Shown here: in pieces, positions 7,661 through 16,752 of the stretch | Layout: each line of letters opens with the position of its first letter | Position numbering within the stretch: position 1 is the stretch's first letter | NCBI RefSeq assembly: GCF_036250675.1 | Contig: NZ_CP109592.1 | Location: forward strand, 1,612,001-1,676,000 | From: Streptomyces sp. NBC_01689 | GTDB taxonomy: Bacteria; Actinomycetota; Actinomycetes; Streptomycetales; Streptomycetaceae | DNA: 64,000 nucleotides | Reading direction: 5' to 3' | Notes under the pieces: model-generated | The model's input: only the letters and a program-made list of their open reading frames with translations | Database searches by the model: none | What the model was told of the DNA's origin: nothing | Translations under genes and position numbers: made by a program

Positions 7661-7983
7661 CTGACACCTCCGCTGACGCTGCCGACCAGTGCCCCATCTT
7701 TCCCCTTCCGAAGGGGTCCGCAACCCGAATCCCCGAACGGGCGCAGACCTTCACTCCGTGACGGGGCCGCCGTCCAGGAGGGTGCCGCCCGTGCCGCAGC
7801 GGGCCGGCACCCGGCGGCAGTGCGCCCGGCCCGGGCAGGAGCGGCCGCCGTCCCGGCCTCACCCTTCCGAACGATCGCGGTCCGAATCCGTACAACCATC
7901 CGGCCACCCCGTATGTCGTAGAGCGCAGTCGATCTGATCTTCTTCACAGGTCACTCACAGCACGTTCTCGACAACGGAGTCCC
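7661..7983. other. Divergent intergenic region without a recognisable gene
   Basis: This 323-base stretch holds the promoters of the CSD-like gene (minus) and the FG-GAP gene (plus). The last 90 bases are comparatively AT-rich, as expected of a promoter for the FG-GAP gene. I see no confident -35/-10 pair or conserved motif. Confidence 0.4.
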
Positions 7984-9435
7984 ATGCACGCCAGACGTAC
8001 CGCGCTCGCTGCCGCCGTGGCCCTCGTGGCAGCGGTCTGCACACCGTTCCTGACCGCCCCCGTGGCCTCGGCGGCTCCCGCCAAGCTGCCCGACGACTTC
8101 AACGGCGACGGCTACCGTGACCTCGTCATGCAGGGCGGCACCCACGGCAAGGACGGCCGCATCACCGTCGTCTACGGCACCTCGTCCGGTCCCGGTACCC
8201 GCGTCCAGACCATCCACCAGGACTCGCCGGGCATCCCGGGCTCGGTGGAGGCGGGGGACGGGTGGGCAACCGCCGCCACCACGGCCGACCTCGACCGCGA
8301 CGGCTACGCCGACCTGGTCGTCTCCTCGCCCGGCGAGAACGTCGGCGACATAAAGATGCGCGGCGGGCTGACCGTCGTGTGGGGTGGCGCCCAGGGCCTC
8401 GGCTCGGGCACGGTCTTCAACTCGCCGGTCCCGCAGGAGTACGAGAACGCGGGTGACGCGTTCGGTGAGGACGTGGTGTCCGGTGACTTCGACGGCGACG
8501 GCGACCAGGACCTGGCCGTCACCAGCAACAGCCGGGCGGGTGTGGTCCTCCTGAAGGGCCCCTTCACCCGCGCCGGCGGCAAGAGCGGCTGGAGCTCCCT
8601 GGGCGACTCCTACGGCCTCCTGTGGGGCGCCGACCTGGTCGCCGGGCGGGTCACCGCCGACGCCGCCACCGACCTGTACATCCTCGGCGCCGACCTCCAG
8701 CGCAACAGCGATGTGGACCTGCGGGCCTACTTCCACCGCGGCGGCAGCACCTTCACCCAGCGCGCGGCCGAGGTGCGGGTGCCCGACGACGGGGGCCACC
8801 AGAGCGGCGACCTCCTCTCCGTCGGTGACTTCGACAAGGACGGCTACGGCGACCTCGCCATCGGCCGCGGCTACGAACCGGGCGACCGTGAACGCGGTTA
8901 CGTGACGGTCCAGTACGGGGGCTCGAACGGGCCCAACTCCGCGCGCAAACCGGTCAAGTTCACCCAGGACACGGCCGGCGTGCCGGGCTCCTCCGAGAAC
9001 GGGGACCGCTTCGGCGCGGCCGTCGCCGCCGGTGACGTCAACGGTGACGGCTACGCGGACCTCGCCGTCGGCATCCCGGGCGAGGACCTCGGCACCACGC
9101 GCGACGCCGGCACGGTCACCGTCCTCCTCGGCCGCGCCGGAGGCCTGTCCGGCACCGGTGCCAAGTCCTTCACCCAGGACACCTCGGGCATCACCGGCAC
9201 CGCCGAGGCCGACGATCTGTTCGGCGCCCACCTCAAGCTCACCGACTTCACCCGGGACGGCCGCTCGGACCTCCTGATCGACACCAATGAGCAGCTGGGC
9301 TCCGACAACCGCTGGGGCCTCGTCCACCAGCTGAAGGGCTCCGCCTCGGGCATCACGGCGACGGGCTCGAAGTCCTACTCCGTGACGTCGTTGAAGATGT
9401 CGTACAACCGACTGGGCGGACCGTTCGCCCGCTGA
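7984..9435 (+). CDS. Secreted FG-GAP/integrin-alpha-like beta-propeller protein
   Basis: 483 residues. The signal peptide (about 1-32, ending VASA-AP) is followed only by FG-GAP repeats. Six Asp-rich calcium-binding loops are visible (DFNGDGYRD, DLDRDGYAD, DFDGDGDQD, DFDKDGYGD, DVNGDGYAD, DFTRDGRSD), consistent with a six- or seven-bladed propeller filling the protein. No catalytic domain is fused. Such proteins are exported and thought to mediate adhesion or ligand binding; the partner here is unknown. The start has a weak ACGGAG ribosome site. A hairpin terminator follows. Confidence 0.9.
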   Translation: MHARRTALAAAVALVAAVCTPFLTAPVASAAPAKLPDDFNGDGYRDLVMQGGTHGKDGRITVVYGTSSGPGTRVQTIHQDSPGIPGSVEAGDGWATAATTADLDRDGYADLVVSSPGENVGDIKMRGGLTVVWGGAQGLGSGTVFNSPVPQEYENAGDAFGEDVVSGDFDGDGDQDLAVTSNSRAGVVLLKGPFTRAGGKSGWSSLGDSYGLLWGADLVAGRVTADAATDLYILGADLQRNSDVDLRAYFHRGGSTFTQRAAEVRVPDDGGHQSGDLLSVGDFDKDGYGDLAIGRGYEPGDRERGYVTVQYGGSNGPNSARKPVKFTQDTAGVPGSSENGDRFGAAVAAGDVNGDGYADLAVGIPGEDLGTTRDAGTVTVLLGRAGGLSGTGAKSFTQDTSGITGTAEADDLFGAHLKLTDFTRDGRSDLLIDTNEQLGSDNRWGLVHQLKGSASGITATGSKSYSVTSLKMSYNRLGGPFAR

Positions 9436-9466
9436 TCCACCCACCGCCGGGAAGCGATCCCGGCAG

Positions 9467-9502
9467 GCCCCCGCCCGCCCGCACGGTGCGACGGGCGGGG
9501 GC
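9467..9502 (+). terminator. Terminator after the FG-GAP gene
   Basis: 11-base perfect arms, GCCCCCGCCCG (9467-9477) and its complement (9492-9502), with a 14-base loop that can fold further; TTCG follows. It lies 31 bases after the stop codon. Confidence 0.6.
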
Positions 9503-9635
9503 TTCGTGCCGTCCCGGCGAGGAGAGTGAGAACCCGGCCAGGGGGAGCGTCACCCCCGGCGCGCGGAAGATGTCCCTCGGGTACGTGAGGACTTGGCGGC
9601 CGGGGACCCGGGTGTCAGCGGGTGGCCGTCCGTCT

Positions 9636-9676
9636 CGGCGGTCGGCGGTCGGCGGTCGGCGGTCGGCGGTCGGCGG
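9636..9676. repeat. Heptamer tandem repeat CGGCGGT (5 perfect copies plus one partial)
   Basis: Five exact 7-base copies (9636-9670) and a sixth degenerate copy end one base before the stop codon of the small secreted protein gene on the minus strand. A comparable heptamer array lies at 45485-45564. Confidence 0.85.
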
Positions 9677-9677
9677 C

Positions 9678-10085
9678 TCAGATGGTGTCGCTGGTCCAGA
9701 TGTCCGTGTAGGCCTGGCTGCCGATGAAGGGGTTGCTGACGGCCCAGAGCTCACCCTTCTGGTTCTCCGGCACGTCGAAGTTGCACATCACCCAACCACC
9801 GGCCTCACCACGGTCGTTGAAGCACTCACGGCCCCAGTGCGCCGGGAGCTTCGACTTGATCGTGCCCGCGACGGACTCCCCGTTCGCCTTCGTGTCCTTG
9901 ACATAGACCCGGTCCCCGTAGGCGACGAAGCATGCCTTGGCGCCGGTCGTCGACACACACGTGGCGCCCGACGGAGGCGCGCCGCTCGCGGTGCCGTCCG
10001 CCGCGGACGCCGCTGTCGCCGTCCCGACGGCGATGAGTGCCGCCGCCGCGGGAATCACCGTCAGCGCGCCCCTCAGCCTGTTCAT
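9678..10085 (-). CDS. Small secreted protein with four Cys
   Basis: 135 residues. The ATG at 10085 is preceded by GGAGAG at a short spacing; a longer start at 10133 would put a charged stretch before the signal peptide and is unlikely. A clear signal peptide (MNRLRGALTVIPAAAALIAV, cleavage near ASAADG) precedes a mature chain of about 105 residues with four Cys (ATCVS, KACFV, RECFN, VMCNF), enough for two disulfides. I do not recognise the family. The body is polar with several aromatic residues, consistent with a small globular exported protein. Confidence 0.75.
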   Translation of the reverse strand: MNRLRGALTVIPAAAALIAVGTATAASAADGTASGAPPSGATCVSTTGAKACFVAYGDRVYVKDTKANGESVAGTIKSKLPAHWGRECFNDRGEAGGWVMCNFDVPENQKGELWAVSNPFIGSQAYTDIWTSDTI

Positions 10086-10315
10086 ACGCTCTCCACTCCG
10101 CCGCAATCGTCCCTTTGTCTTGACCGGTGCCATTCAACATCATGTGGTCCCGACCGGACTCACCCACCTCCTGGCGGGGAGGGGAGGAAGGTGACCTCGG
10201 TTCTGCCGCAACACCGGTGCGGAGAGCGCCCGTTCACCACCGGCGTCGGATCAGGGATGCACACCTGCGGAAACCCCGGGTCATCGCGAGGCCTACGACG
10301 GAAGCCCGGACACCC

Positions 10316-11299
10316 TCAGCCTCGCTGGATGCCGCGCGCCTCGGCGATGAGTTCCGCGGGCAGGGAAGGGCCCGCGCACGCGTGGTCGACCAGCAGGTCC
10401 CGGTACGAGTCGTGGGGCAGCCGGGGGAACAGTCCGATCAACTCGCGCAAGGCGTCCGGCTCGCCCGAGTGCCGGGCGCGGTAGGCGGCCTCGGCCGCGC
10501 GGAGCGTGATCTCTTCCGGCCCGTGCTCCAGCCCCTCCGCCGCACATCGCGCCGCGTCGGCGAAACTGCCCTGCTCGGCGTGCAGGTCGGCCAGGTCGAG
10601 ATGGAGCGACCAGTTGTCCGGCTCCAGGGCGAGGGCACGACGGAACGCCGCCGCCGCGCGTGCCGGATCGCCCGACTTGCGCCAGGTCCCCGCCCGTACG
10701 ACCTCCGTCAGCATGACCCGCTCGATCGAGTCGGCGCGGTCACAGAGGGCCAGCGACTCTTCGACAAGTCCGCTCGCCCGCAGGAAGATCGCCATCCTGG
10801 CCATCGCCTCCGGCAGGGGCTCACGGTCGCAGACCACGGGGAGGAGGTCGAACCAGGGGCGGAGCGCTTCCCGTACCGCGGGTGCCTCCAGGTCCCTGCC
10901 GTGGTCCATGGTCCGCATGACCGCCTCGGCCACGGCCTCGGGCCCCACCCCGGCGAGGAAGCGCGCGTCGCTGAACCAAGGGGCCTTCGCCCAGGCGACG
11001 GAGGGCTGCGCGCCGGTCACCGAGCCGAGGGACATCACGGCGAAATCCATGTCGTTCTCCAGGAAACCGACATACGCCTGCGCCAGCACCGCCGGCAGGG
11101 AGTCGCTGCCCTGAAGCACCTCGGCCAGGTCCTGCCGCCGGTCCCGCCACAGCTCGGCGAGGATCTCGTACGGCTCCGGGGCCTCGGGCGCCGAGGCAAT
11201 GGCCCTCACCCCGTAATGAACGGCCGCCTTGAGGTCGCCTCCGCAGTGCGCCATCACCCGGGCGAGGCCGACCCCGGGAGCAGCGGTTCGATTCACCAT
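10316..11299 (-). CDS. Tetratricopeptide-repeat-like protein
   Basis: 327 residues, all helical by pattern. Residues ~205-275 give the clearest TPR units (SGDPARAAAAFRRALALEPD and the next helix pair), with degenerate repeats before them. There is no signal peptide or membrane helix, so it is cytoplasmic, probably a protein-interaction scaffold; no partner is apparent. No Shine-Dalgarno site precedes the ATG, but a good -10 box (TATATT, 11308-11313) ends 8 bases before it, so the transcript is probably leaderless or nearly so. Confidence 0.8.
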   Translation of the reverse strand: MVNRTAAPGVGLARVMAHCGGDLKAAVHYGVRAIASAPEAPEPYEILAELWRDRRQDLAEVLQGSDSLPAVLAQAYVGFLENDMDFAVMSLGSVTGAQPSVAWAKAPWFSDARFLAGVGPEAVAEAVMRTMDHGRDLEAPAVREALRPWFDLLPVVCDREPLPEAMARMAIFLRASGLVEESLALCDRADSIERVMLTEVVRAGTWRKSGDPARAAAAFRRALALEPDNWSLHLDLADLHAEQGSFADAARCAAEGLEHGPEEITLRAAEAAYRARHSGEPDALRELIGLFPRLPHDSYRDLLVDHACAGPSLPAELIAEARGIQRG

Positions 11300-11702
11300 C
11301 GCCCGAGAATATAAGAGCCGTTGAACGCCCCTCGGGCCCCGGTACGCGGTAGGCCACGGCCCCGGCCGGGCGTTCCGCCGACTCCGGCCTGTCGCGGCCC
11401 TCCGTCCTGGTCACCCGCTCCGGCGTCGACGGCTCCCGTCGCTGCCGGAGGTGCACCGTCCACAGCCGTTCAGGTGAATCCTCGGGCCCACGCGGATCGG
11501 GCCCGCTCGGATCAGGCACGCTCGGACCGGATCAGGCGACAGGCGTCCCGAGCGTCCCGCGCCCGCCGCTCACCGGGCTCGCCACCCGCCGCGACACCCT
11601 TGGTGAACGCTTCATGGCCGGGACGGGGGCACACCACCGGGGCAGCGGGACGCCCCCCGGCCCAGAGGGCCGGGGGGCGTCGCGCGTGCGGGGCGAAGCC
11701 GG
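11300..11702. other. Intergenic region with terminator only
   Basis: 403 bases upstream of the TPR gene and downstream of csbD. It holds the TATATT box at 11308-11313 and the hairpin at 11648-11680. I see nothing else that is convincing; the open frames inside lack codon bias. Confidence 0.4.
11648..11680 (-). terminator. Strong terminator after the CsbD gene
   Basis: Perfect 15-base stem (11648-11662 and 11666-11680) with an AGA loop, 22 bases after the CsbD stop on the minus strand. It is very GC-rich and has no T tract. Confidence 0.7.
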
Positions 11703-11888
11703 TCAGTGCTTGTCGCGGAGTGAGTCGCGGGCACCCGCCGCCTTGCCGCGGGCCTTCTCCGCGGCCTCGCGGACGTTGGCCTTGGCCTGGTCGGTCTTGC
11801 CCTCGGCTTCCATGCGCTCGTTGCCGGTGGCCTTGCCGGCCATCTCCTTGGCCTTGCCCTTGGCCTTGTCCATGGAACTCTTGCCCAT
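11703..11888 (-). CDS. CsbD-family stress protein
   Basis: 61 residues. It has the Lys/Ala/Glu-rich CsbD pattern (KGKAKEMAGKATGNERMEAE), hydrophilic and helical. The ATG at 11888 follows AAGGAG with a 5-base gap; an in-frame GTG two codons earlier would overlap that site and is rejected. CsbD proteins are abundant general-stress proteins of unknown molecular role, sigma-B dependent in Bacillus. A strong terminator follows, so it is monocistronic. Upstream, TAGCGT on the minus strand could be a -10 box, but no good -35 is visible. Confidence 0.9.
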   Translation of the reverse strand: MGKSSMDKAKGKAKEMAGKATGNERMEAEGKTDQAKANVREAAEKARGKAAGARDSLRDKH

Positions 11889-12263
11889 GATCACTCCTTG
11901 GTTGGGGGGTTACGCCTGCCACGCTAGGGGCGGTCACCGGCTCCCGCATCCGGAGCGAGCGGCCCCGGCCGTCGCGGACCCTTGACCGCTCGCCCGGCGT
12001 ACCGAGACCATCCGCCCGACACCTGCCTCCGGGGCCCGGCACCCACGCACCCACCTCCTCGGGGGCGCTTCCTGGAACACCAGTGCTCCACACGCGCCCA
12101 GAGGGAGGACCACCTTGCATTCCGTGTGCGTCGCCACCGAATTCGAGCACGACGTCCACCGTCCACGCACGGCACGGCAGGGACGTACAGCGCGATACCC
12201 CGGGTCCCGGGCGGCAGGGCTCGGAGCCGGCCGGGGGCCGTCACCCGATCGGAGGCGCCGACG
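11889..12263. other. Divergent intergenic region, no gene seen
   Basis: 375 bases between csbD (minus) and the ABC exporter (plus). Frames open here run into the exporter but have poor codon bias before its GTG start. The only site I can support is GGAGG at 12251-12255, the exporter ribosome site. Confidence 0.4.
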
Positions 12264-14270
12264 GTGAGGATCCGGACGAAACGCGCCCCGGCGGCGAGTG
12301 GGATCTCCGACGCCGAGCAGGAGCTGTACGGCGGCCGACTCCGGTGGGACCAGACCTTCGTGCACTATGCAGGCGCCCTGACCAGAATGGGATTCGGACA
12401 GATGGCGGCGGCCCTGCCGCGTATGGCGGGAATGGTGCTGCGCACCGGCTGGCAGGTCGACCGGCGGGCACTGGCCGGGGTGATTGCGGCCCAGGTCGGG
12501 CAGGGGGTGACCGCCGGCTGGGGTCTGGTCGCGGTCAACAGTGTCCTGACGCGGCTGTTCGCGAACGGTCCGACCGGGGACAAGCTGCGTGAGGCGCTTC
12601 CGTCGCTGGTCGTGCTGGCGGCGCTGTCCGTGGGCACGGCCCTCCTGAGCGCCTGGTCGACGGCGATGTCCGGTCGTCTGGAACCCCAGGTGGAACGCGC
12701 GGTCTCCGCCCGCTACTACGAGGCCGTCACCCGGGTCGAGGTGGCGGTGACGGAACGACCGGAGGTCCAACGGGTGCTGGAGGCGGGCAAGTTCGGCACC
12801 GACTCGGCCCGGAGCATGCTGCGTCTCTCGGTAGGGGTCGGGAACGTGGTGATCGGCATGGTGGCCGCCGCCGTCGTGCTGGCCTCCCTGCACTGGGTCC
12901 TGCTGCCGATGCTGCTGGCGATCGCCCTGCCCAAGGGGTGGGGCGCGGTCCGCTCCGCCCGCCGCGACTACGGCTCGCGCCTGGCCTGGGTCGATCACCG
13001 GCGCGCGATCGCCTCCCTGCTGGCGTACCTGACGCGGCCGCACGCCGCCGGGGAGATCCGCGTGCACGCGGCCGGAGCGAAACTGCTGTCCGGCTACGAG
13101 GAGATGTCCCGGCAGACGGAGGCGGAGCAGCGTCGTCTGGCCCGGGCCCAGGCAACCACCGACCTGGTCGCGGGAGGATTCTCGGGTCTGGCCTCGTTCG
13201 CCTGCTACGGGCTGCTGTGGTGGCTGCTGAGCGGCGGCGGCCTCCCGCTGGCCGTCGGCGGAACGGCGGTCATCGCCATCCGCAACTCCACCGCCCGGCT
13301 CACCTCCTTGGTCCAGCAGGTCAACCGGCTCTACGAGGAGATGCTCTTCCTCACCGATACCGAGCGGGCCACCGAACTCGCCGCCGAGCACGCCATCCCG
13401 CTCACCGGCGTTCCCCTGCCGTCCGACGTGTCCGTCGTGCACCTGGAGGACGTGTCCTTCTGCTACCCCGGTGCGGCAGCGCCCTCGCTGAGGGGCGTGA
13501 GCCTGTCGGTGCGTCGCGGCGAGGTGACCGCCCTGGTGGGCGCGAACGGCTCGGGCAAGACCACCCTGACCCGCATCCTCGCGGGACTGCTGCTGCCCGA
13601 CGACGGGAACGTGTGGTGGACGGGCGCGTCCGGTGAGCGGGTCGAGCTCAGGGCCGCCGCCCGCGCCCAGGTCTTCGCCCAAGTGGGGCTGCTCGCACAG
13701 GACTTCCCGCACTGGGAGATGACCGCGGCGACGAACGTGGCCATCGGTGCCGGCGACCGGCCGCGGAACATGGACGAGGTCAGGGCGGCCGCGCAGGCCG
13801 CCGACGTCCGCGCCCTCGTCGAGGAACTCCCGCACGGCTGGGACTCGATCGTGTTCAAGGGCTATGAGCGTGGTGTCCAGCTCTCGGGCGGGCAGTGGCA
13901 GAAGCTCGGCACCGCCCGCACCCGCTACCGTGAGGCGCCGTTCCACCTCGTCGACGAGCCCACCTCGGCACTCGACCCGCACGCGGAGATAGCGGCGTTC
14001 GAGAGTCTGTGGTCGCTGTCCCAGCGCGGTCACGCGGTCGTCCTGGTCACGCACCGCCTCGCCGCGACCGCGAGGGCCGACCACATCTACGTACTCGACC
14101 GGGGCCGCGTCGCCGAGGAGGGCACCCACGCCCAGCTCATGGCCCTCGACGGCGGCCTCTACCGGCGGATGTACGCCGCCCAGGCCGCCCAGTACGGGCT
14201 CGCCGTGCCGACCGGGGAGCCGCTCCCCGCGCCCCGGTCCCCCTCCGACCGGCGGCAGGAACCCCGGTGA
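12264..14270 (+). CDS. ABC transporter, fused membrane and ATPase domains
   Basis: 668 residues, a half-transporter in the exporter layout. Membrane helices lie within about residues 60-370. The ATPase follows: Walker A GANGSGKTT (about 425), signature LSGGQWQK (about 539), Walker B FHLVDEPTSALD (about 561) and switch VTHR. The GTG start is set by GGAGG eight bases upstream. The ATPase has all motifs and should be active as a homodimer, but the substrate is not indicated; the family includes lipid, peptide and drug exporters. The next gene starts 81 bases downstream. Confidence 0.88.
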   Translation: MRIRTKRAPAASGISDAEQELYGGRLRWDQTFVHYAGALTRMGFGQMAAALPRMAGMVLRTGWQVDRRALAGVIAAQVGQGVTAGWGLVAVNSVLTRLFANGPTGDKLREALPSLVVLAALSVGTALLSAWSTAMSGRLEPQVERAVSARYYEAVTRVEVAVTERPEVQRVLEAGKFGTDSARSMLRLSVGVGNVVIGMVAAAVVLASLHWVLLPMLLAIALPKGWGAVRSARRDYGSRLAWVDHRRAIASLLAYLTRPHAAGEIRVHAAGAKLLSGYEEMSRQTEAEQRRLARAQATTDLVAGGFSGLASFACYGLLWWLLSGGGLPLAVGGTAVIAIRNSTARLTSLVQQVNRLYEEMLFLTDTERATELAAEHAIPLTGVPLPSDVSVVHLEDVSFCYPGAAAPSLRGVSLSVRRGEVTALVGANGSGKTTLTRILAGLLLPDDGNVWWTGASGERVELRAAARAQVFAQVGLLAQDFPHWEMTAATNVAIGAGDRPRNMDEVRAAAQAADVRALVEELPHGWDSIVFKGYERGVQLSGGQWQKLGTARTRYREAPFHLVDEPTSALDPHAEIAAFESLWSLSQRGHAVVLVTHRLAATARADHIYVLDRGRVAEEGTHAQLMALDGGLYRRMYAAQAAQYGLAVPTGEPLPAPRSPSDRRQEPR

Positions 14271-14351
14271 CCTCGCCGAAGTACGCCACGGTGCGCGGCC
14301 CCGGGACCTCCCCCGCCGACCGCGCACCGGCACGGCGGGTACCCTTCCCCG

Positions 14352-14891
14352 GTGAAACGCATCCTCGTGGCCGGCATCACCGGGGCCGGAAAGACCACCA
14401 TGGCCCAGGCCCTCGCCGCGCGGCTGGGGCTGCCCTTCCACGAGATGGACGCCCTGAAGTTCACCGGCCCGCGGTGGACGTCCAACCCGGAGCTGGAGAG
14501 CCAGGTGGCCACCATCACGGACGGCCCGGGCTGGGTCTTCGACTCCTTCGGCTATCCGGAGGTCCGCGATCTGCTGTGGACGCGGGCCGACACCGTGGTC
14601 TGGCTCGACTACCCGCGATCCGTCATCATGCCGCGCATCCTGCGCAGGTCGCTGCGCCGGACCCTGCTGCGCGAACGCATCTTCGGCGGGAACGTGGAGA
14701 CCCTGTCCGACTGGTTCACGCGCGATCACCCGGCGTGGTGGGCCTGGTCCCAGCACGGCGCGCGGCGGTCCGAGATCGGCCGACGCGCTCAGGACCCCCG
14801 CTTCGCGCCGCTCCGCGTCGTGCGCTTCCGCTCGCCCCGGCAGGCGGACGCATGGCTCCGCACGCTGGATGAGGCCGGGCCCCCGGCCTGA
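14352..14891 (+). CDS. P-loop nucleoside/shikimate-kinase-like protein
   Basis: 179 residues. It begins directly with a phosphate-binding loop (VAGITGAGKTT, residues 6-16), followed by a DALKF motif and a VVWLDYPRS strand, as in the adenylate-kinase-like family sometimes called topology modulation or FlaR-like proteins. The arginine-rich segment RILRRSLRRTLLRER would be the lid. It is probably a small-molecule or nucleotide kinase; the substrate is unknown. The GTG start lacks a Shine-Dalgarno site, but TACCCT lies six bases upstream (14340-14345), which fits a leaderless mRNA. Confidence 0.8.
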   Translation: MKRILVAGITGAGKTTMAQALAARLGLPFHEMDALKFTGPRWTSNPELESQVATITDGPGWVFDSFGYPEVRDLLWTRADTVVWLDYPRSVIMPRILRRSLRRTLLRERIFGGNVETLSDWFTRDHPAWWAWSQHGARRSEIGRRAQDPRFAPLRVVRFRSPRQADAWLRTLDEAGPPA

Positions 14892-14951
14892 CGGTGCCCG
14901 GCTCGCCGCGTGCCGCGTCCCCGGTCGGTGACGACGGGGAAGGGCAGCGGA

Positions 14952-15677
14952 TCAGCCGAGCCTGAGCAGCAGTCCGGTGAGCTCCGCCGGCATCGTGATC
15001 ATGCAGTCGTGGCCGGTCGCCAGTTCCCACACCTGTGCGGGGGTGCCATCGGGCTGTGTCGCGGGTACGGGGCGGCGGGCGAAGCCGTCCGGCAGACCGG
15101 CGGTGCAGTGGATGTGCGTCCGCGGGACGGCGTCCAGGGCGGGGTCGTCCAGTGTGACCGGCTGCTGGAGGCACCGCACGGGCTGGTCCGACAGCATGGT
15201 GCGCAGCCAGGCCACGTCCTCCGGGTCGGTGACCCCGAACAGCCCTGCGGGCGGCGGAAGTTCGGGGAGCGGCGGAACCCGCCAGCCACTGTCCGACGCC
15301 AGGGCGAGGTCGATCAGCGCCTGGGTCACGGGCATGACGTCGGCCGCGCTCTCGCCGTCCCGCGGGACCATCGCGTCGAGGTGGACCAGGTGCGCGATCC
15401 GGTCCGGCACCCTGTTGGCGGCGGACGAGACGACCAGCCCCGCGTAGCTGTGCCCCACGAGGATCACGTCGGTGAGGTCCTCGTCGAGGATCAGCGCGAC
15501 GATGTCGTCGACGTGGGTGTCGAGTCCCACCTCGGGGCCGAGCAGATGCGCCTTGTCCCCGTAGCCGGTGAGCGACGGGGCGAGCACCCGGTGGCCGGCG
15601 GCCTCGAGCAGGGGTACCACCCGCTTCCAGCACTCCCCGCTGTGCCAGGCTCCGTGTACCAACAGATAGGTCGACAT
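14952..15677 (-). CDS. Alpha/beta hydrolase
   Basis: 241 residues spanning one complete alpha/beta-hydrolase domain. The oxyanion region HGAWHSGECW lies at the N-terminus, the nucleophile elbow GHSYAG near residue 77, and the catalytic His in TGHDCM near the C-terminus. It resembles the esterase/salicylate-esterase-like branch (short, capless). No signal peptide, so cytoplasmic. It is divergent from an XRE/MmyB-type regulator at 15821, the usual arrangement in which that regulator controls the neighbouring enzyme gene; this link is inferred from position only. Confidence 0.88.
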   Translation of the reverse strand: MSTYLLVHGAWHSGECWKRVVPLLEAAGHRVLAPSLTGYGDKAHLLGPEVGLDTHVDDIVALILDEDLTDVILVGHSYAGLVVSSAANRVPDRIAHLVHLDAMVPRDGESAADVMPVTQALIDLALASDSGWRVPPLPELPPPAGLFGVTDPEDVAWLRTMLSDQPVRCLQQPVTLDDPALDAVPRTHIHCTAGLPDGFARRPVPATQPDGTPAQVWELATGHDCMITMPAELTGLLLRLG

Positions 15678-15808
15678 GGTCGTGCTCCTCGCTGTGCCGG
15701 TCCGCGTTCCGCGGGTCGTCGACCACGCTGGCGTCCCGGCTCGGGCCGGGCCAGGGCCCCCGCGATCCTGGGGGTGACAGGGCCAGGCACCCTCGGCGGG
15801 GGCCGACC

Positions 15809-15814
15809 TACAGT
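15809..15814 (+). promoter_or_regulatory. -10 box for a leaderless regulator mRNA
   Basis: TACAGT ends six bases before the ATG at 15821, placing the start site at the start codon. The GGAG between them would then be untranscribed. No convincing -35 is visible. Confidence 0.4.
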
Positions 15815-15820
15815 GGAGCG

Positions 15821-16714
15821 ATGACCGACGGACCGAACCCGCTGGGCGACTACGTGCGCGCCCGGCGCGAGCTCGTCACTCCCGACCAGGCCGGCATCCC
15901 GGTCGTGGGGATCCGGCGCGTGCCGGGCCTGCGCCGGGAGGAGGTCGCGATGCTGGCCGGCATCAGTGCCGACTACTACCTGCGCCTGGAGCAGGGACGT
16001 GACCGCAATCCGTCCGCGCAGGTCCTGGAGTCCCTCGCGCGGGTGCTGCGGCTCGACGACGACGCGACGGCCCATCTGCTGCGCCTCGGCGCCGGTCCAC
16101 CCCGGCGGCGACGCCGACGCCCGAAGGAGACGGTTCCGCCGGGCATCGTCAAGCTCGTCGCCACGCTCCCGCTGCCCGCACTGGTGGAGGGCCGCTACTT
16201 CGACGTGCTCGCCGCGAACTCCCTGGCCACCGCGCTGTCCCCGCGCCTCGTCGCGGGGGCCAACCGGCTGCGGGACACTTTCCTCGACCCCGCCGAGCAG
16301 GCCCTGTACGCGGACTGGGACGGCGCCGGTGCGGGCATGGTCGCCGGGTTCCGCGAGTCCGTCGGGACCGACACCGACGACCCCCGGTTCATCGAGCTCG
16401 TGGGTGAACTCAGCCTGGCCAGCCCGCGTTTCAGCCGGCTCTGGGCCCGTCATGACGTAGCGACGTGCGAGGGCGCGTCCAAACACATCGACCACCCGCA
16501 GGTCGGTGGTCTGTCGCTGAACCGGGAGAGGCTCGGCATCGCGGGGACGGCGGGTCAGACACTCGTCGTCTACCACCCGGACGCCGGTACCGACAGCGCC
16601 GACAGGCTGGCGCTCCTCGCCTCCGGCGCCCCGGCACCGGCCGCACCCCGGGACACCGTCGCCGAGGCGCGGGCGGGTACCGGCTCCGGACACCGGGCCA
16701 CCGGCGCGGGTTGA
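15821..16714 (+). CDS. XRE-family regulator with MmyB-like ligand-binding domain
   Basis: 297 residues. The N-terminal helix-turn-helix is the typical MmyB-class version (GIRRVPGLRREEVAMLAGIS, then DYYLRLEQGRDRNPS). After a basic RRRRRRP linker, residues ~105-260 form the MmyB-like PAS-type domain thought to bind a fatty-acid-like ligand, ending with LVVYHPDAGTDSADRLALLA. About 30 residues of low-complexity tail follow. Such genes often sit divergent from a dehydrogenase or hydrolase they control, here the hydrolase at 14952-15677. Confidence 0.9.
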   Translation: MTDGPNPLGDYVRARRELVTPDQAGIPVVGIRRVPGLRREEVAMLAGISADYYLRLEQGRDRNPSAQVLESLARVLRLDDDATAHLLRLGAGPPRRRRRRPKETVPPGIVKLVATLPLPALVEGRYFDVLAANSLATALSPRLVAGANRLRDTFLDPAEQALYADWDGAGAGMVAGFRESVGTDTDDPRFIELVGELSLASPRFSRLWARHDVATCEGASKHIDHPQVGGLSLNRERLGIAGTAGQTLVVYHPDAGTDSADRLALLASGAPAPAAPRDTVAEARAGTGSGHRATGAG

Positions 16715-16752
16715 GTCACCCTCGCCCCGACCCGCCCCGCTCCGGGGGCGGT

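Noticed and set aside
7951..9444. Long frame antisense to the FG-GAP gene
   Set aside because: Val/Gly/Ala-rich shadow of repeated Asp-rich loops; the sense protein has a signal peptide and calcium motifs.
9636..9676. CRISPR-like repeat array
   Set aside because: The unit is 7 bp with no spacers; no cas genes in the window.
11934..14756. Very long open frame antisense to the ABC exporter and kinase
   Set aside because: Composition is the reverse shadow of GC-biased codons (Gly/Arg/His/Asp-rich, no domain), and the sense frames carry complete catalytic motifs.
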